64,000 bases of DNA. Source: Halicephalobus mephisto. Taxonomy: Eukaryota; Nematoda; Chromadorea; Rhabditida; Panagrolaimidae. Every line of letters begins with the position of its first letter. The first letter of the stretch is position 1. Location of the stretch: the NCBI GenBank assembly GCA_009193035.1, contig SWDT01000073.1, forward strand, positions 144,553-208,552, in the 5' to 3' direction. Made by a program: the position numbers and the translations under genes. Under the pieces are notes generated by a model. The model searched no databases, had not been told where the DNA came from, and saw only the letters and a program-made list of their open reading frames with translations. Shown piece after piece: positions 12,709-27,868 of the stretch.

Positions 12709-14108
12709 ATGTCTACCACCGATACTGATCTTTTCATTCTTCTCCCACTGATCTACATGATCCCGACTTATTTCCTCTATCTTGTGGAATTATTGACGCT
12801 ATTTGTCAACCGGAAAGGAAACAATTTCACCGGCAGCTTCTTCAGAATCTGGGTTTCATCTGCGGGGAACAACCTACTTTGCTCCATACTGTATTTTCTG
12901 ACTTTCAGAGGAACCAAGGCTCCAGCTCTATCTGGATTCTACTCAATTCTTCCAGAATCGGGGTTCTTCACTACTCTTTTGTTATTCATAGTCTACATCA
13001 GCGGATCCGTTCAGGTTCTTCTTGACTTGGTTCTTTGCTTCAATCGGTTTACGGTAGTTTTCCTCGAAACAGATCATACTATCTTTTGGAACAAGTATGG
13101 TAGAATCATTTTATTCTTCACTTTCTGTATTCCCGTGACAACCAGTTGGGAAGCCTGGTTCTTCCAAATCAAATTACTTCCTGTAAATGCTTCAGATTGG
13201 ACTGAAGGCTACAACTGGAGTCCAACAAATGCTCAAGCAATCCCTTGGATGAATATCCCTTTAATTGTATGTGGTACTGTAATTGCTACTGCGAGTTTGA
13301 GTTTCTTCATGAACTGCTATGTCTGCTGGTACTTGCTGAAGGAAAACAAAAAGAACAAGATCGGAGGAAGGAGAGTCTCTAACCATGATCTAAGGCTGTT
13401 TATCTACAACATGCTAATATTCCTGACTCAGATGGTCCACTTTTGTCTCCAAGTAGGTTTTGAACTTTTTAATTCTGTTGAATGTTTAATAAAGAGATGT
13501 TCTGAACTCACCAATGGCCATGGTGGATGAAATACGAAAGATTCCTCTTGACAATTGCATAATAAGTTTATTACGCAATTATGTAAAACCTAATCTCACC
13601 GTTCCTAAAATTGCATATCTATTTTCAGATGATATTCCTGATTTCACCAAAGGAACATGTGACGTACTCATTTGCCGTCAAAATACAGGTCTGTTTTGAT
13701 ATATCTAAGTTAGGATGTAATGCGGAATTACCTTCATATATTTTTTCAGAACTTTAAAATCTGAAAAAGTGCAAAATTCTCTCTTGGATTCTTTTTAGAG
13801 TTTTACGTAAAAAAAAGTTATCTAGATTGATCACAAAGTGCATCAGTAACCTAGGGAAATTTCTATTCATAGCGGCGTTTTTAATTTCGAGTAATGAAGT
13901 ATATTCTTTAAACTATTAACCTTTGCAGTACTTTGTGATGGATGTGAACGCTTTAGCACCGGCTTGGTTCATCTTTTTCATGAGCAGTGTTCTAAGAACT
14001 TCCATAATGAGACTCTTCAGCAACAACAAGACTCTGGTTGTTAAGATCCACACCAGTTCTTTCAACGGAAAATTGACTAAGAAAGCGGGAATTACAATAT
14101 CAAGTTAA
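12709..14108 (+). CDS. Serpentine (7TM) chemoreceptor, SRG superfamily
   Basis: Exons are 12709-13452, 13629-13688 and 13929-14108, all in phase 0, giving 327 residues and seven hydrophobic segments. TM1 carries LLPLIYMIPTYFLYLVELL. The end of TM3 has the superfamily motif LCFNRFTVVFLE followed by FWNKYG. TM5 is SFFMNCYVCWYLL, and TM7 ends in YFVMDVNALAPAWFIFFMS. An AG acceptor (TTCTTTCCAG, 12691-12700) lies just before the ATG, suggesting trans-splicing. The sequence is homologous along its length to the five minus-strand receptors at 34-50 kb but faces the other way and lacks their first intron. Such receptors usually act in chemosensory neuron cilia; the ligand is unknown. I cannot separate Srg from Srv-type by eye. 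Confidence 0.88.
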
Positions 14109-16329
14109 ATACTTATAAAATCACTCAGAAATTGATATCAAAACGAACTTTTGAATGCTTTTTCATCAATAAACTATACAATTTTGAAACTTGTTAATCA
14201 AAAAATCACATCACGCCCTACGAAATATTTTTGCTTAATATGCCGAAGAAATCTGGTTTTTCTGAAGATATTCAAAGTAATTATACTAATATACAATTTT
14301 TTAAAAACATTGTTACAAAACTTTCTCAACATAAATTAATAAGACCTTCTAGAAAGTTCCGAAACCTTTGATTGTAGATACTGATCTCAAGAACTCCCAC
14401 TATTTTAAAACATTTTACACAAGTTAAGCGAGATGTATACTGTAGTGCATGACATCATATTTCGCTGGTATATAATCATTTAAAATAAAGATATTTTGTG
14501 TACTAATCATGGTGGCAAAATACAGACTAATACCGAGACACTTGGATTTGTTAATTTCGAATATGTCAACTTTTGTTTGGTTCTATTTATTGTTTTAAAT
14601 TGTATTTTATTCTTTCTAATATTATTTATGAAAGAAAGATTAATTTAGCAAAATTGTTCTTTAGTCCTTAGCATCTGAAAGAAAGTACCAGAAGTCAATT
14701 GAGAAATCTTGAAGAAATATATCCTGGATAACGAAGAAGACGAACAAACTACATTATGCTTTCATAAATCTCAAATCAGAACTCTGATGTTATGTTCATA
14801 GAACAGGTGTAGTATGTTCATAAATTTAACTTTGGCTGTTGCTAATCTGGTTGAATAAAGGTATATCCTGCCACTAATTCCCAGGACTCTCCTGACTGCT
14901 TACGCATCATATTGACTGCCGCTATTTTACAACTTACTTTTAATTAATTCCAATTCTTATACATAAGAATTAATTTTTGCCACACCTTCCTTAGCAGTTG
15001 TCTACAGTATCCAATACGTTACATCTTCCTACTTCTTCTGAAAAGCCAATTAGAAGTTCTTTGAAAATCACGATTGATACTTAGAATATTGATAGTGTTC
15101 AAAGCTCACTTGATCGATCATAGGGTACATAATAGAAGTAAAATTATTCACAGAAATGAAATAAAATACATATCACAACGTAATTAAATCAAGATCAAAT
15201 TTAAGCATTGTCGGTTATCGTTAACTCGATTACTCATTTGCAACCGTAATCGAAGAAAATTCAATTTCTTCTAATTTGTAATAATTTCTACATAATCTGA
15301 TAATATGTTAATACTTTTTCAAAACTAACTATTGGCACCACTTTCTAAGCATAATTATCATAAAAAATCTATTGAAAAATCATTGTCAGCATAAATATGT
15401 ACATGAAAATGTTGTCAAAATACTGTTAAATAATTTTCTACTATTAAATTACTTTTAGTTTTCCCTAAGGTTCTTATGAAGAGATTTAAAAATAATTACA
15501 CTTTAGAATCATCAATTTTCTATACAAATTAGTACATAAAGTCGATGACGACATTATTGAAAAAAGTATCCTAAATTAAGGCTTTCTAGGAAATAAGAAG
15601 ATCCACTAATCTAGAAAATCCCCTTTCGGTTCATATAGAGATCACAAGTTCCTAATTTATCAGTTTCTTATCAAATTTGATTGACTTTTTATACGAACCT
15701 AGGATACAGAAGGAAGGGATTCTGATTTTCAGAAAACTGTTATTCAAAGGTTTCAAGACGTTGAATGATTCTTGCGATTCCATCAAAATCGAGCAAACAA
15801 TCCTCTATACCTACAAAACACAAAAATTTCTAATCACAACCAACCACATTTTCCAATTTCCGTTTCTAAAATTACCTTTGTTAATCGACTCAATAATAGG
15901 CAATACTCTGTATATTTACTGTATTCTATAATAATTCTAATTTTTTAAATTTACATATATATTAGGTAGGTGTTGATATCATACAGTATTTTAAAGCTTT
16001 ATAAATATATTATTTTACTGTCGTAAATATCAATTTTATCGAACACTTTATCTAATTGAAGGACTGATGCACGAGACATTTCTTTACAATACGTTTTTTA
16101 TTTTTATTTTAAATTACGAAATTCAAAATGACTCATTACTACTAAATTAAACGTAAAAATTTTACATTTGTATCTGCCAAACTACGTCACTTGAAGAATT
16201 CATTAAACTCCTGAAGTTGTGAATTTAGAATTCACTTTTGCGATGGTTTTTCCCGATGAGAGTTTCTTTGTAGACTAAAAATGAAATCATTTTTCGATTA
16301 AAATTTGAAACCAACTTTGAAAAGTTCAA
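14109..16329. other. Intergenic, no gene seen
   Basis: AT-rich with scattered short frames and no coding signal. The frame at 15677-15931 has no recognisable motif and no splice context. Confidence 0.5.
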
Positions 16330-18762
16330 TCAACCTCTTGGGAGGATTCTGAAGTCTCCCATCAATGTGCTTCTGAGCCAAGGAATCTGCCAAAAGAGCT
16401 GAAAATATCTATATCCAAGGAGATTAAACCTCAGTCGTTGGTTACCGTATCTATCGATTCCAATTGGATTTTTGATCGTGACAAAGTAATCAAAAGCGGA
16501 TAAAACTTCTGGAGTAAGATCCGAGGTTCTCGAAAGACCGATAATTTGACAGTTTCTTTGACTTAGATCGTTTAATAGTTTCAATATTATTGCCTAAACT
16601 CTGATTCATTTGTAATTACAGTACCCAAGTTGGAAATTCACCTTGATTGGAGTTTTCCGAGGTTTTTTGCCTCCGAACATTTCTAACTTGTCGAATTCAA
16701 CAATTGCATATTTGTCGATTTTCACAAACTACAATTTTCCTCATGTTTATAAAAATTCGAAATTTGAATATAAAGTCCGGACAAAGCAGTTAGAGTACTT
16801 TTGTCATTTTGAATTTTTTAATGTTCTGTTATTTGTTATAAAATTTATAATTTACTATATTTATAAAAAATATAAAATTAATGAAATTCCTCAATACCTA
16901 AAATTATTTCATTAACTTAATCCAAATCAAATCGATGTATGAAATTTCCGAAAATACCAAACAACTATGAACTAATTTTCATCATAAAATTTAAAAAAAA
17001 ACTAATTATATCAAATACCCAAATTACATCGTTATATAGAATTCACAAATAAAATTCAAATATTATCTTTTTAAATAAATTCAAATATTATCTTTTTAAA
17101 TAAATTCAAAATTATTTTTCTAAAATAAATTCAAATATTATTTTTTAAAATAAATTCAAAATTATTTTTTAAATTTACTAATCGACTTGTTCGAAAGTTG
17201 CACGCATACTGTAGTTTTGATTTTAATATTGAATTAATTACAACTATAGATACTGTTTTCTAAGACAGATAATTCGCTGATGAAGAACAAACCTGAGATA
17301 TTGTATGGATTAACTTTTTTCTCTTCATAAACTTTTTCATGAACAATTGTCTACTGATCCTAATTTTCGTTGCCAGACATTTTTCACAAAGAGAATTTGT
17401 CCAGACGGATTTCCCACTTCCGGAATCCCCGATGATGAGGATATTGTTTCTTTTTCTGTTTCCTCCGATTTTCCATTGTTGAAGACAGAAAGGAATCACG
17501 ACGACAGAATACAGGAAATTCCTCAAATCGACGTGACAGATTTTTCCTTTCATCTTGATAAAAACGGTCTGACTGATGAGATTGTCGAACTTCGGGATGT
17601 TGGATTCCAACTTTATCGCTTCAGCAAGGAAAAGTTCAGCGAGGAGATTCTCCGCGAATCCGTCAATTTTATTTAAATTTTGTTTTTCTTCATTTTGGAA
17701 TTTGTCCAGAAGAGGATCAACTTTATAAAAATGGTCTTTGATGAAGTCATCCAGTTCAATGATATCTTCACAAAACACCTCTGGCAGTGGTTTCTCGAAG
17801 GATAATTCTTCAACAGACAAGTTCTTCAGGAATACTGTTTTTCTGTTTTCAGCGATGGAAGCGATCAAAGCTTTCGTAGTTAATCCGAGATTCATGTGAG
17901 TCGATTCCCTTAATTCTCTTACTTTTTTCCGAGTCAGATATCCGCGAGTAATAGCTTGAATTTTGACTACAGCCTTGAGGGGATCAGTTTTTCTTTCTTC
18001 TGCTTGGAGATCCAGGGCCTTCTGGTAGACGTCGAGGAGGTGATGATACCGGGATATTGATTGATACACTGAAAAAATTTAAAAATACATCTTCAATCCT
18101 AAAATCTTTCCCGAAAGTTAGTACTGTATTCATAACCGTAATAAATAAAACCAACTTCTTTCTGCATTCTGGACAATCGTGCAAGCTTCATCAAGATCCA
18201 GGATTTTTGCATCTAGTTCCAATTCTGGATTTATTTCGATTTCTGGAAGTTCTACATTCGCTCTTTTTAATTCATCTCTGAATAATAATTGGATCTGCAA
18301 TGCCTGTTCATCCTCGGACCTCTTCTTCCATAGGTAGACTTTGTTTGGATGAACAAACTGCCTCGAGATCGCGACAGATATTTCTTGTTTCGTGATTCCG
18401 TTTTCAGCAGCTAATTGATCAAGTTGTTTCAAAGTGACGTCAGGGGTTCTAAGAATCACGTTTTGGAAAAACTCCGAAAAAAGATAAAGAACAGAAATCA
18501 AAATTTTCAAGGATTCTGTAGATTTCTCAATGTAGTGAAGTTCGTCGGCCAAATGCACAGCTTTGATGAAAAAAAAGTATTTTTTAACCAAATTCGGGGA
18601 TTGAAGGGTTCTCTAGAGTAATTATTAATTTATTTTTATTATAAAAAATGTAAAACTAACAAGGATAACTTTTGTGTTTTTGGATTCCCCTGAGGCAAGA
18701 TCACCGATTACATTTAATAATTTCTCTTTACACAATAAAACTCTTTCATTCCATTCTGACAT
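16330..18762 (-). CDS. IQ motif and AAA domain protein, IQCA1/DRC11-like
   Basis: Exons are 18762-18661, 18612-18156, 18068-17293, 16728-16642 and 16593-16330; phases agree at every junction and give about 561 residues. An IQ motif (AVVKIQAITRGYLTRKKV) is followed, after a helical region, by Walker A GDSGSGKS. The Walker B strand YAIVEFDKLEMF lies in a 29-codon exon. The sensor-1 stretch NCQIIGLSRTSDLTPE resembles the matching part of IQCA1. In ciliates, algae and vertebrates DRC11 belongs to the nexin-dynein regulatory complex of motile axonemes. Nematodes lack motile cilia, so the role here must differ or the relationship may be more distant. The start is uncertain: the frame stays open upstream of 18762 to about 18938 without another ATG, so a 5' exon may be missing. 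Confidence 0.7.
17045..17170. repeat. AT minisatellite inside intron of the AAA gene
   Basis: About five imperfect copies of a 28-31 base unit of the form AAATAAATTCAAATATTATC plus a T run. They lie in the 564-base intron between the Walker A and Walker B exons. Confidence 0.75.
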
Positions 18763-20397
18763 GGCAAAACCACAAAAAATGGAAGATTTTGGAACTATTT
18801 CATGCCCAAATTCCCTCAGGCATTTTCCACTTGACCGGTCAAGCAGATGATAATTTTTTTGATTTCGAAGCAATTTTAAAAATTTAAACTTTTTGAGAAC
18901 AGTATTGATGAAAAAGTAATTGATAAACGGATATAATTAATCCTAATTCAGATGCACTTTGATTTCTTTGTTGATGTGGAACAATCGATGTTTGTTCCTT
19001 TTTGACTCGGCTGATTTCGAATTTTTTTTTTAAATCACTTTATTCTTAACTAAAATATTAAGTTAATTTAACTACTGAAAAAATTGATATAAAAACGAAA
19101 GAAATTGCATAAATCTTACGAAATAAGATGAGCAGCTGTCGTGTAGCCAGAGAACCAACCTTGCTGAAACAAGATTAACCCAGGGAGTACGGTCCTGGAA
19201 CGAAGAATTTTGAGCATTAATTAGCTGCATTACTGTAGCCAAAAAAGCTGTCTGGTGTACTAATTCCTACTTTTTTAATTATTTTTTTATTTTCAGGTTT
19301 TATTGATCTATCAAATAGTTCTAGCATCTCTCTGTATTTTACGTCCTCTCGAAACGAAGAACCCTACATATCATTCAACTGTCCTAATGTATCCAGAAAG
19401 AATTATTGTACTAACTTTTATTTTTCAATTATTTTTTATTTTCACGTGTCGTTGATATATCAAATAGTTTTAATATTTTCCTATATTTCATGTGGTTTTG
19501 AAAAGAAAAGCTCTGTGCATCATTCAACTGTCCTAATATGTCCAGAAAGAACTATTGTACTAACTTTTATTTTTCAATTATTTTTTATTTTCACGTGTCG
19601 TTGATATATCAAATAGTTTTAATACTTCCCATTTTTACATAGTGTCGAAATGGAAAGCTCTATGTTCCAATTAGCTACTGTATTCAGAAAGCAGCTGTTT
19701 TTGTGCTAATTTAAATCTTCGTCTATTATTTATTGTCTATCGAAGAACAAAACTGTCTTTCTCGATTTTACACATGTAACATTTGCGAAATCCCGGATGA
19801 CTAAAACAATATTGTTTATGTCTTTCTATTTAGAAATTCTTTCCAATCATGTGCAAGGTTATCTGAATCTAGAACAATCGAGAAAAGTCAAGTGAGACGA
19901 GAGCAAATTTGATAAAAGATAATTCTTCTTTTCGTAAACTCTCCATTCTGAAACAAAATTCCACTTTAAAACTTATTTTTAATATTTCTATTTAAAATGT
20001 GAAGTCCAAACTTTCCTAAAAATCATCGTTCATATATGAATTTACTCAAACACAGAAAAATTATAAATTCTAAAGATATTTTTCAAAATCTCAAGCTCAT
20101 AAATTACCAAAAGTTCAAAATTCAATAATTGCCTTCTGAAGTCTATTACGAAATTTAAAACTCCAGATTCTCCAGAAACCATAAAATCTAAAAACTGGCA
20201 GTACTTGAATCAAGTAACACTCGGCCACCCATCTCAGAAAAACCACAATTGTTTAAAAACAATTATAATCAGTCTTTATCTTGAACAAAACTAGAATTCA
20301 ATCATCCACATTCAACATTCACAGTTCGGCACGGTTAAAGTTAAAAATATACAAAGTTAACAAAAATCTGATGAATTCAACCAGTATAAGAGACAAG
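18763..20397. other. Intergenic between the AAA gene and RSK gene
   Basis: No kinase exon or other coding block was found here. This matters because it is where a C-terminal RSK kinase domain would sit if it were simply a downstream exon. A more GC-balanced patch at 19136-19205 is open on the minus strand but belongs to no model I can build. Confidence 0.55.
19250..19700. repeat. Three tandem copies of a ~150-base unit
   Basis: Each unit contains a form of ACTTTTATTTTTCAATTATT, a GTTGATATATCAAATAGTTTT-like segment and TCATTCAACTGTCCTAAT. The second and third copies (from about 19390 and 19540) are close to each other; the first is more diverged. Confidence 0.75.
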
Positions 20398-22367
<1,970 letters not shown>

Positions 22368-22559
22368 CTAAATCAGAATTTTATGAGGATTCCAAAATCC
22401 ACGAATGCAAACGGGTCTTACACGGAAAACCGGAAGCGATATATGAACTTTTAAGAGCCCATTTCAGAATAAGTTTCATATAAACTAAATTAGGATTTTG
22501 CAATTTAAAATGAAGGATCTCACAGGGAAGATTAAAAGTGATATATGAATCGTTAAGAT

Positions 22560-22905
22560 ATCAAAGAAAGTAGATTTTATATAAGATGAGTGGGAATTTA
22601 TATATGAATTTTCACAATTTTAGACGAAAATAAGAAATTTTAAATAAGATAAATCAATTTTGATATATGAATTTCACAATTTTAGGCAAGAATAAGAAAT
22701 TTTAAATAATATAAATCAGTTTTAATATATGAATTTTCACAATTTTAGATAAGAATAAGAAATTTCGAATAAGATAAATCAATTTTGATATATGAATTTT
22801 CACAATTTTAGACGAAAATAAGAAATTTTAAATAAGATAAATCAATTTTGATATATGAATTTCACAATTTTAGACGAAAATAGTAAGTTTTATATTACTT
22901 GAATT
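22560..22905. repeat. ~62-base minisatellite upstream of RSK gene
   Basis: About five copies of a unit of the form GATAAATCAATTTTGATATA, then TGAATTTTCACAATTTTAGA, then CGAAAATAAGAAATTTTAAA. More diverged copies extend back to about 22370. It lies immediately 5' of the RSK start. Confidence 0.85.
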
Positions 22906-23399
22906 AATGTATGAAGTTTTGCACTTTAGGCCAGAGCACTAGGTGTTGTATCACCTGAATCCAAATTGGTATACAAATATTTAATAATTCACTATTATAA
23001 ATGAATTTCACATGGAAAATTAAAACCAATAGTGAGATATTATAAATTTAGACCGGAAAAATGTGTTTCACGGCGGAAACTAGGATTAGTAAAATCAGCT
23101 GCTTTCAGATGTTTAGTAATGGAATCTGTTGCTAAGGAATCAAGTGGGCGAAAGAAAATATAAAAAATTAAAAATAATAGAATTTTATTTTCTGAGTATG
23201 AATTGGAATGCAAAAGGACACCATTAGATGAGTGCAATCGACGTGATCCCTCGGTCAGCTGCTCATTTTTGATTTTCATCTCTGATCCGCCCGAGGAATG
23301 ACAGCCACCTTCGCTCTTTGATTTTGTTTCTCGCGTTTCCTATGTAATTCCAAAACTTTAAAATTGACAAATTCCCGAATTTTAAAACATACTTTAATT

Positions 23400-23750
23400 C
23401 CAAATGTTTCTAAAAACATAAATTTCCAAAAATTTAAATTTTTTTATATTTTTAAAAATAAAAATTTAAGTTTTAAATACTTTTTAAAATTTATATTTTT
23501 TGTTTTTAAAAATATAAATTTAAGTTTTAAATACTTTTAAAAATTTAGGTTTTAAAGATTTTTTAAAATTTATATTTTTTGTTTTTAAAAATATAAATTT
23601 AAGTTTTAAATATTTTTTAAAATTTAAGTTTTAAGTATTTTTTAAAATTTATATTTTTTGTTTTTAAAAATATAAATTAAATTTAAAAAAATATATAAAA
23701 ATTTAAGTTTTAAATATTTTTTAAAATTTATATTTTTAGAAAAATATAAA
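23400..23750. repeat. AT minisatellite, ~60-base unit
   Basis: Repeated blocks of AAGTTTTAAATACTTTTTAA followed by AATTTATATTTTTTGTTTTT and AAAAATATAAATTT. At least four copies, with more low-complexity A/T sequence on both sides. Confidence 0.75.
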
Positions 23751-24771
23751 CTTTTAGAAAAATATTTGTTTACTTCGGGTTCTAATCTCGGGATACAAGG
23801 AAGTACTTGTCATAAGGCAAAAATCCACCGGAAGTACCGAGTTTAAAAACGAAACAAGGTTGAATCAAAAGACCGAAAATTCGCGTATCCTAAATCGGCT
23901 GTTAATCAATCAAAAATTCGATAAAAATAGAATTTTGAAATACTGGTTCGATCGAAGAAAAAGATAAAATTTTAAATATGATGAAAATTAAAAAATGACG
24001 ACAATCGAAGCTTAGTGACGTCAATTAACTACTGTAAAAATTAAAAAATTTTGTTCTAACACGAATTATTAAAATTTTTTAGAAACTTGTAATTTTTAAT
24101 TTCGAAATAAAAATAAAAAATAAATTTTTAATTTTAAAAATTATTTTTTAAATAAAAATAAAAAATAAATTTCCAATTTTAAAAATTATTTTTTAAATTC
24201 TAAAAAATTGAAAATATTTATAAAAATAAAAAATTGAAAATAATTTATTAAAAAAGTTAAAAAAAGTTATTTTTAATTTTAATCGATTTTTTGGATAGTG
24301 ACGAGAGCAAAGTAAATCGTCCTTCATAGACACTATCCGACTTAATTGATCACTGATTTTTCGTTTTTGGTTATTTTCGAAATTGTCTAGACAGTTGGAT
24401 TTCATAAAAGTAAAAATTCATGTTTAAAATTAAAAAAAATAATTTTGAATTTTTAGAAAATTTTCCACAAGCTGAAAATTGGAGGTGTTTGAGCAGATCG
24501 AGGACGGCTTCAAGAGCCCGGGATCGGTCCACGCCTCCGCAGGTACTTGAAGCGACTTTTTTATTAAAAAATAAAATAATTTTAAAATAGAAAAAACCAT
24601 AATTTTATTTTTTTTTCAATCAATCAGAAAAAAAATAAAAAACTCAAAAAATTTCAAACGGAAACAATTAATCAAAAATCAAATCTAAATTAGGGTGTAC
24701 CTAAATTAATCATTGATTAAAGAAAAATTTTAAAACAAAAACTATTCCAAGTGCCAGAGGCGTCCGGCCAT

Positions 24772-26990
24772 TCAAGGCCCACTTCCGCGCTCTCGACGCG
24801 CTTGTTTGTCTCGGCACCACGCAACGCCCGCTTCACCAAGCACGTCAACACACCCACCGACGTAAATGGCAGTAAGCTGCTGGAAAAAATGCAAAAAGGG
24901 ACCAAACAAAAACTGAATCTTTTTGGATTTAGCCAGATCAAAGACGAACCAAAATTTATTTATTAAAATAAATTTTTAAATTTATTAAAATAAATCTTTA
25001 AATTTATTCATTCAAAATTTTAGAATTATTTAATAAAAAATTTAAATTTATTCAGAAAATACTTTACAATTTATTTAAATAAAAATGTTTATTAATTCAA
25101 AAAATTTTTAATGTTACTGTAACTCGAAAAATTAAAATTTTTTAATTTTTTTTAATTCTAAAAATATTTTAAAATTTTTAAAAATTAATTTTTTAATTCT
25201 AAAAATATTTTTAAATTTTTAAAAATTAATTTTTTAATTCTAAAAATATTTTATAATTTTAAAAAATTTAATTTTTTTTTAATTCTAAAAATATTTTTAA
25301 ATTTTAAAAAATTTAATTTTTTTAATTCTAAAAATATTTTTAAATTTGTCATAATCAATAAATTAAATTAAATTTTATTAATACAAACGATTTTTTAGAT
25401 CTATTAAAAAATAAAAATTCACCCAAAAATAAATTTAATTTTATAAATTTCTTAAAATAAAAATTTTGAAATTTTTTAATTCAAAAAATTTATTTAATTT
25501 TTTCGAATAAATTTAATTTTATAAATTTTTTAATTCAAAAAATAAATTTAATTTTTTCGAATAAATTAAGTTTTATAAATTTCTTAATTTAAAAAATAAA
25601 TTTTATTTTATTTGTTTATGAATTTTTAAGTTTTTTAAATAAAAAAAATTAAAATTTATTAATTCAGAAAATAATTGTAATTCATGCTGATCAACGAATG
25701 GAAATCCACCTACTAATTCAGACAAATCCAACAAGGTCAGAGAGTAATGACGTAGGGTTAGCCATTTATTTACATTTTAGTAGGGTTTTACAAACTTGGA
25801 AAATGGAACGACATGAGACTAATATTTGCTCTGATCAAAGAAAGAAAATACTTTTTGTGTCGAATTTTACGCGAAATCGGAAATTATTCAATGCTCGGTC
25901 GATCGAATACAGCAAAACCAGAACTCGCCCTGAGGCAATTTGGAAAAATAAACCAACCTTAGCTTCATTATGGTGACCATTTGGGTGGTTCTCTTGTGAC
26001 GATGAGGAAGCTGTCGAAACAGAATTCTGAAAAAATTTATCATTTTTATCTCATTAAAGTTATTTTTAGTTTTATTGATGGTTTTGATCCAGTTTTATCT
26101 GTCTCTAAAAAATAAATTTCCAAGTTTGCAATTGATCAAAAATCAGTTTCGAAATTATTTTTAGAAAAATCGGAAGTTGTAAATTTTCTTCAAAAAAAAA
26201 TTCAAAGAACTTTAATTTAAAAAATAATATTTTCAGAAAAATTTAGTTTTTTAAAAAATAAATTTTTAAAATTGAAAAAAAATACTGTAACTGAGAAAAT
26301 CAAAAATATATTATGAAAATTAAAAATAAATTTTTTTATTTTTAAAATATTTTAGAATTCTGGATTTTTGGAGTTTCTACGAAATTCTGTCAATTTTCAT
26401 AGAATTCTGAAAAATTCTAGAATATTCTAAAAAATTTTTTAAATTTTGAAAAATTTCTAAAAATTTTTAAAAACTGAAAAATTTATAAAAAAATTTTTAA
26501 AAACTGAAAAATTTCTAAAATTCCCACAGGATTCTGAAAACGTCTAGAAATTTGCAAAAATTCATACAGAATCTTAATTTTACTAAATTAATTTAAAAAT
26601 TAAAAAAATAAAAAAATAAAAAAAATTTAAGAAATTTAAAAATTTTAAAAATTTAAAAATAAAAAAAAATTTTAAAATTTTAAAATAAAAAATATTGCGG
26701 AGTTGTCTCGACAGGAATTTTTACAATTTCTTTGAGAATTCCAAAATTTTCATACTAAAAGTAAAAATTAAAACAAGAGTGAACTTTTTTGTCCGATATA
26801 TGGATATTTGAGTTTTGGTTATCCCAAAGCCCCCTACCTCCCCCAGGAACACGGATTCATCGATCCCGAAGTAACTGCAACAAGCCATAGACAAATACTT
26901 CTTTAAAAGGTCTACAGGAGCAAATTTGGTTTTTTCCTTGCCAGAAAACCGAGTTTCCAAACAATACGGCTTTTCGAATTCAAAAGCCAT
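24772..26990 (-). CDS. Unrecognised minus-strand gene model, three exons
   Basis: Exons are 26990-26838, 26026-25958 and 24879-24772, each joining in phase 0, for 109 residues. The first begins MAFEFEKPYCLETRFSG and includes PVDLLKKYLSMACCSYFG, ending at a GTAGGG donor. The second (NSVSTASSSSQENHPNGHHN) sits between TTTTTTCAG and GTTGGT. The third follows TTTTTTCCAG and reads QLTAIYVGGCVDVLGEAGVA to a TGA. I recognise no family. The third exon island is GC-rich and also open on the plus strand (24751-24966), so its strand is not certain. A further GC-rich island at 24490-24545 may be another exon. Long AT-rich introns separate everything. Confidence 0.35.
25120..25345. repeat. AT minisatellite, ~42-60-base unit
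   Basis: About five copies of TTTTTAATTCTAAAAATATT followed by TTTAAATTTTTAAAAATTAA, in an intron of the unrecognised minus-strand model. Confidence 0.7.
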
Positions 26991-27570
26991 TTTTAAATTT
27001 TTTACGAAAACCACGACAAAAGAATAAATTTTCTCTGACTCGTCATTTTAGAAAACTGTTAATATACAATAAAAATACCAAACAAAGAATCATGGAAGAA
27101 CGAGATGATCATGCTTCTTTGTGGATGATGTTTGCAAAGACGTGGTTATTTGTTTTTATATATGTTTGATCACGGAATCCACGTCGAGGCTCAGCACTGA
27201 GTTTCTCAAATATTTTTTCCGGATTTTCAAACACGGAAATTCATTCAAAGAACTTTAAGAGTTCACAAGAGAGCAATCGAGGACAAGACCGTCTGGAAGT
27301 TCATCAAGATCAAGGGTACATTTGGGGTGTTTAATTCTCCACAAACAAAAACTGTAAAAACGCAAATTTTGAATCGCTCTAATTCAGCAAATAATGGACG
27401 AATTTCGATAATTCTTTTTTATTAGAATTAAATGAATTCAGAGTTTCGTTGTATATCAAAAATTACAAAATTAAAGACGATTTAAAGCAAACAATTAAAA
27501 TTAAAAGTTTATAAAAATTTACGAAATGTTTAAAGCTCTTTGGCGTTCTGTTCCGAACTCTATTTAGATC

Positions 27571-27715
27571 TTTTTTAAGATGAAAAGTGTTCCTTTTTAA
27601 CAATGAAAAGTGTTCCTTTTTTAAATGAAAAGTGTTCCTTTTTTAAGATGAAAAGTGTTCCTTTTTTAAATGAAAAGTGTTCCTTTTTTAAAAATGAAAA
27701 ATGTTTTTTTTTGTT
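27571..27715. repeat. ~24-base minisatellite
   Basis: Six near-perfect copies of ATGAAAAGTGTTCCTTTTTT with AA or AAGA spacers. Confidence 0.9.
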
Positions 27716-27868
27716 TAAAAATATTAATTTTACAATAATTTTCGATTACAAACAAAACAAGATTACAGGAGCTTAACAAAAGGGATTTCCAAAATCCGTC
27801 TACAATTTAAAGTAATTTTAAATTTTCGCTTTTTGGGATATCCCTAATTTAACAACGTAATATACAAC

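Noticed and set aside
13514..13699. 61-residue plus-strand ORF inside the receptor gene
   Set aside because: The true exon here is 13629-13688 in another frame; this frame crosses splice sites.
25698..25976. 92-residue plus-strand ORF, and an overlapping frame GFYKLGKWNDMRLIFALIKE
   Set aside because: No family match, and the minus-strand exon at 25958-26026 with good splice sites sits at its edge; treated as intron.
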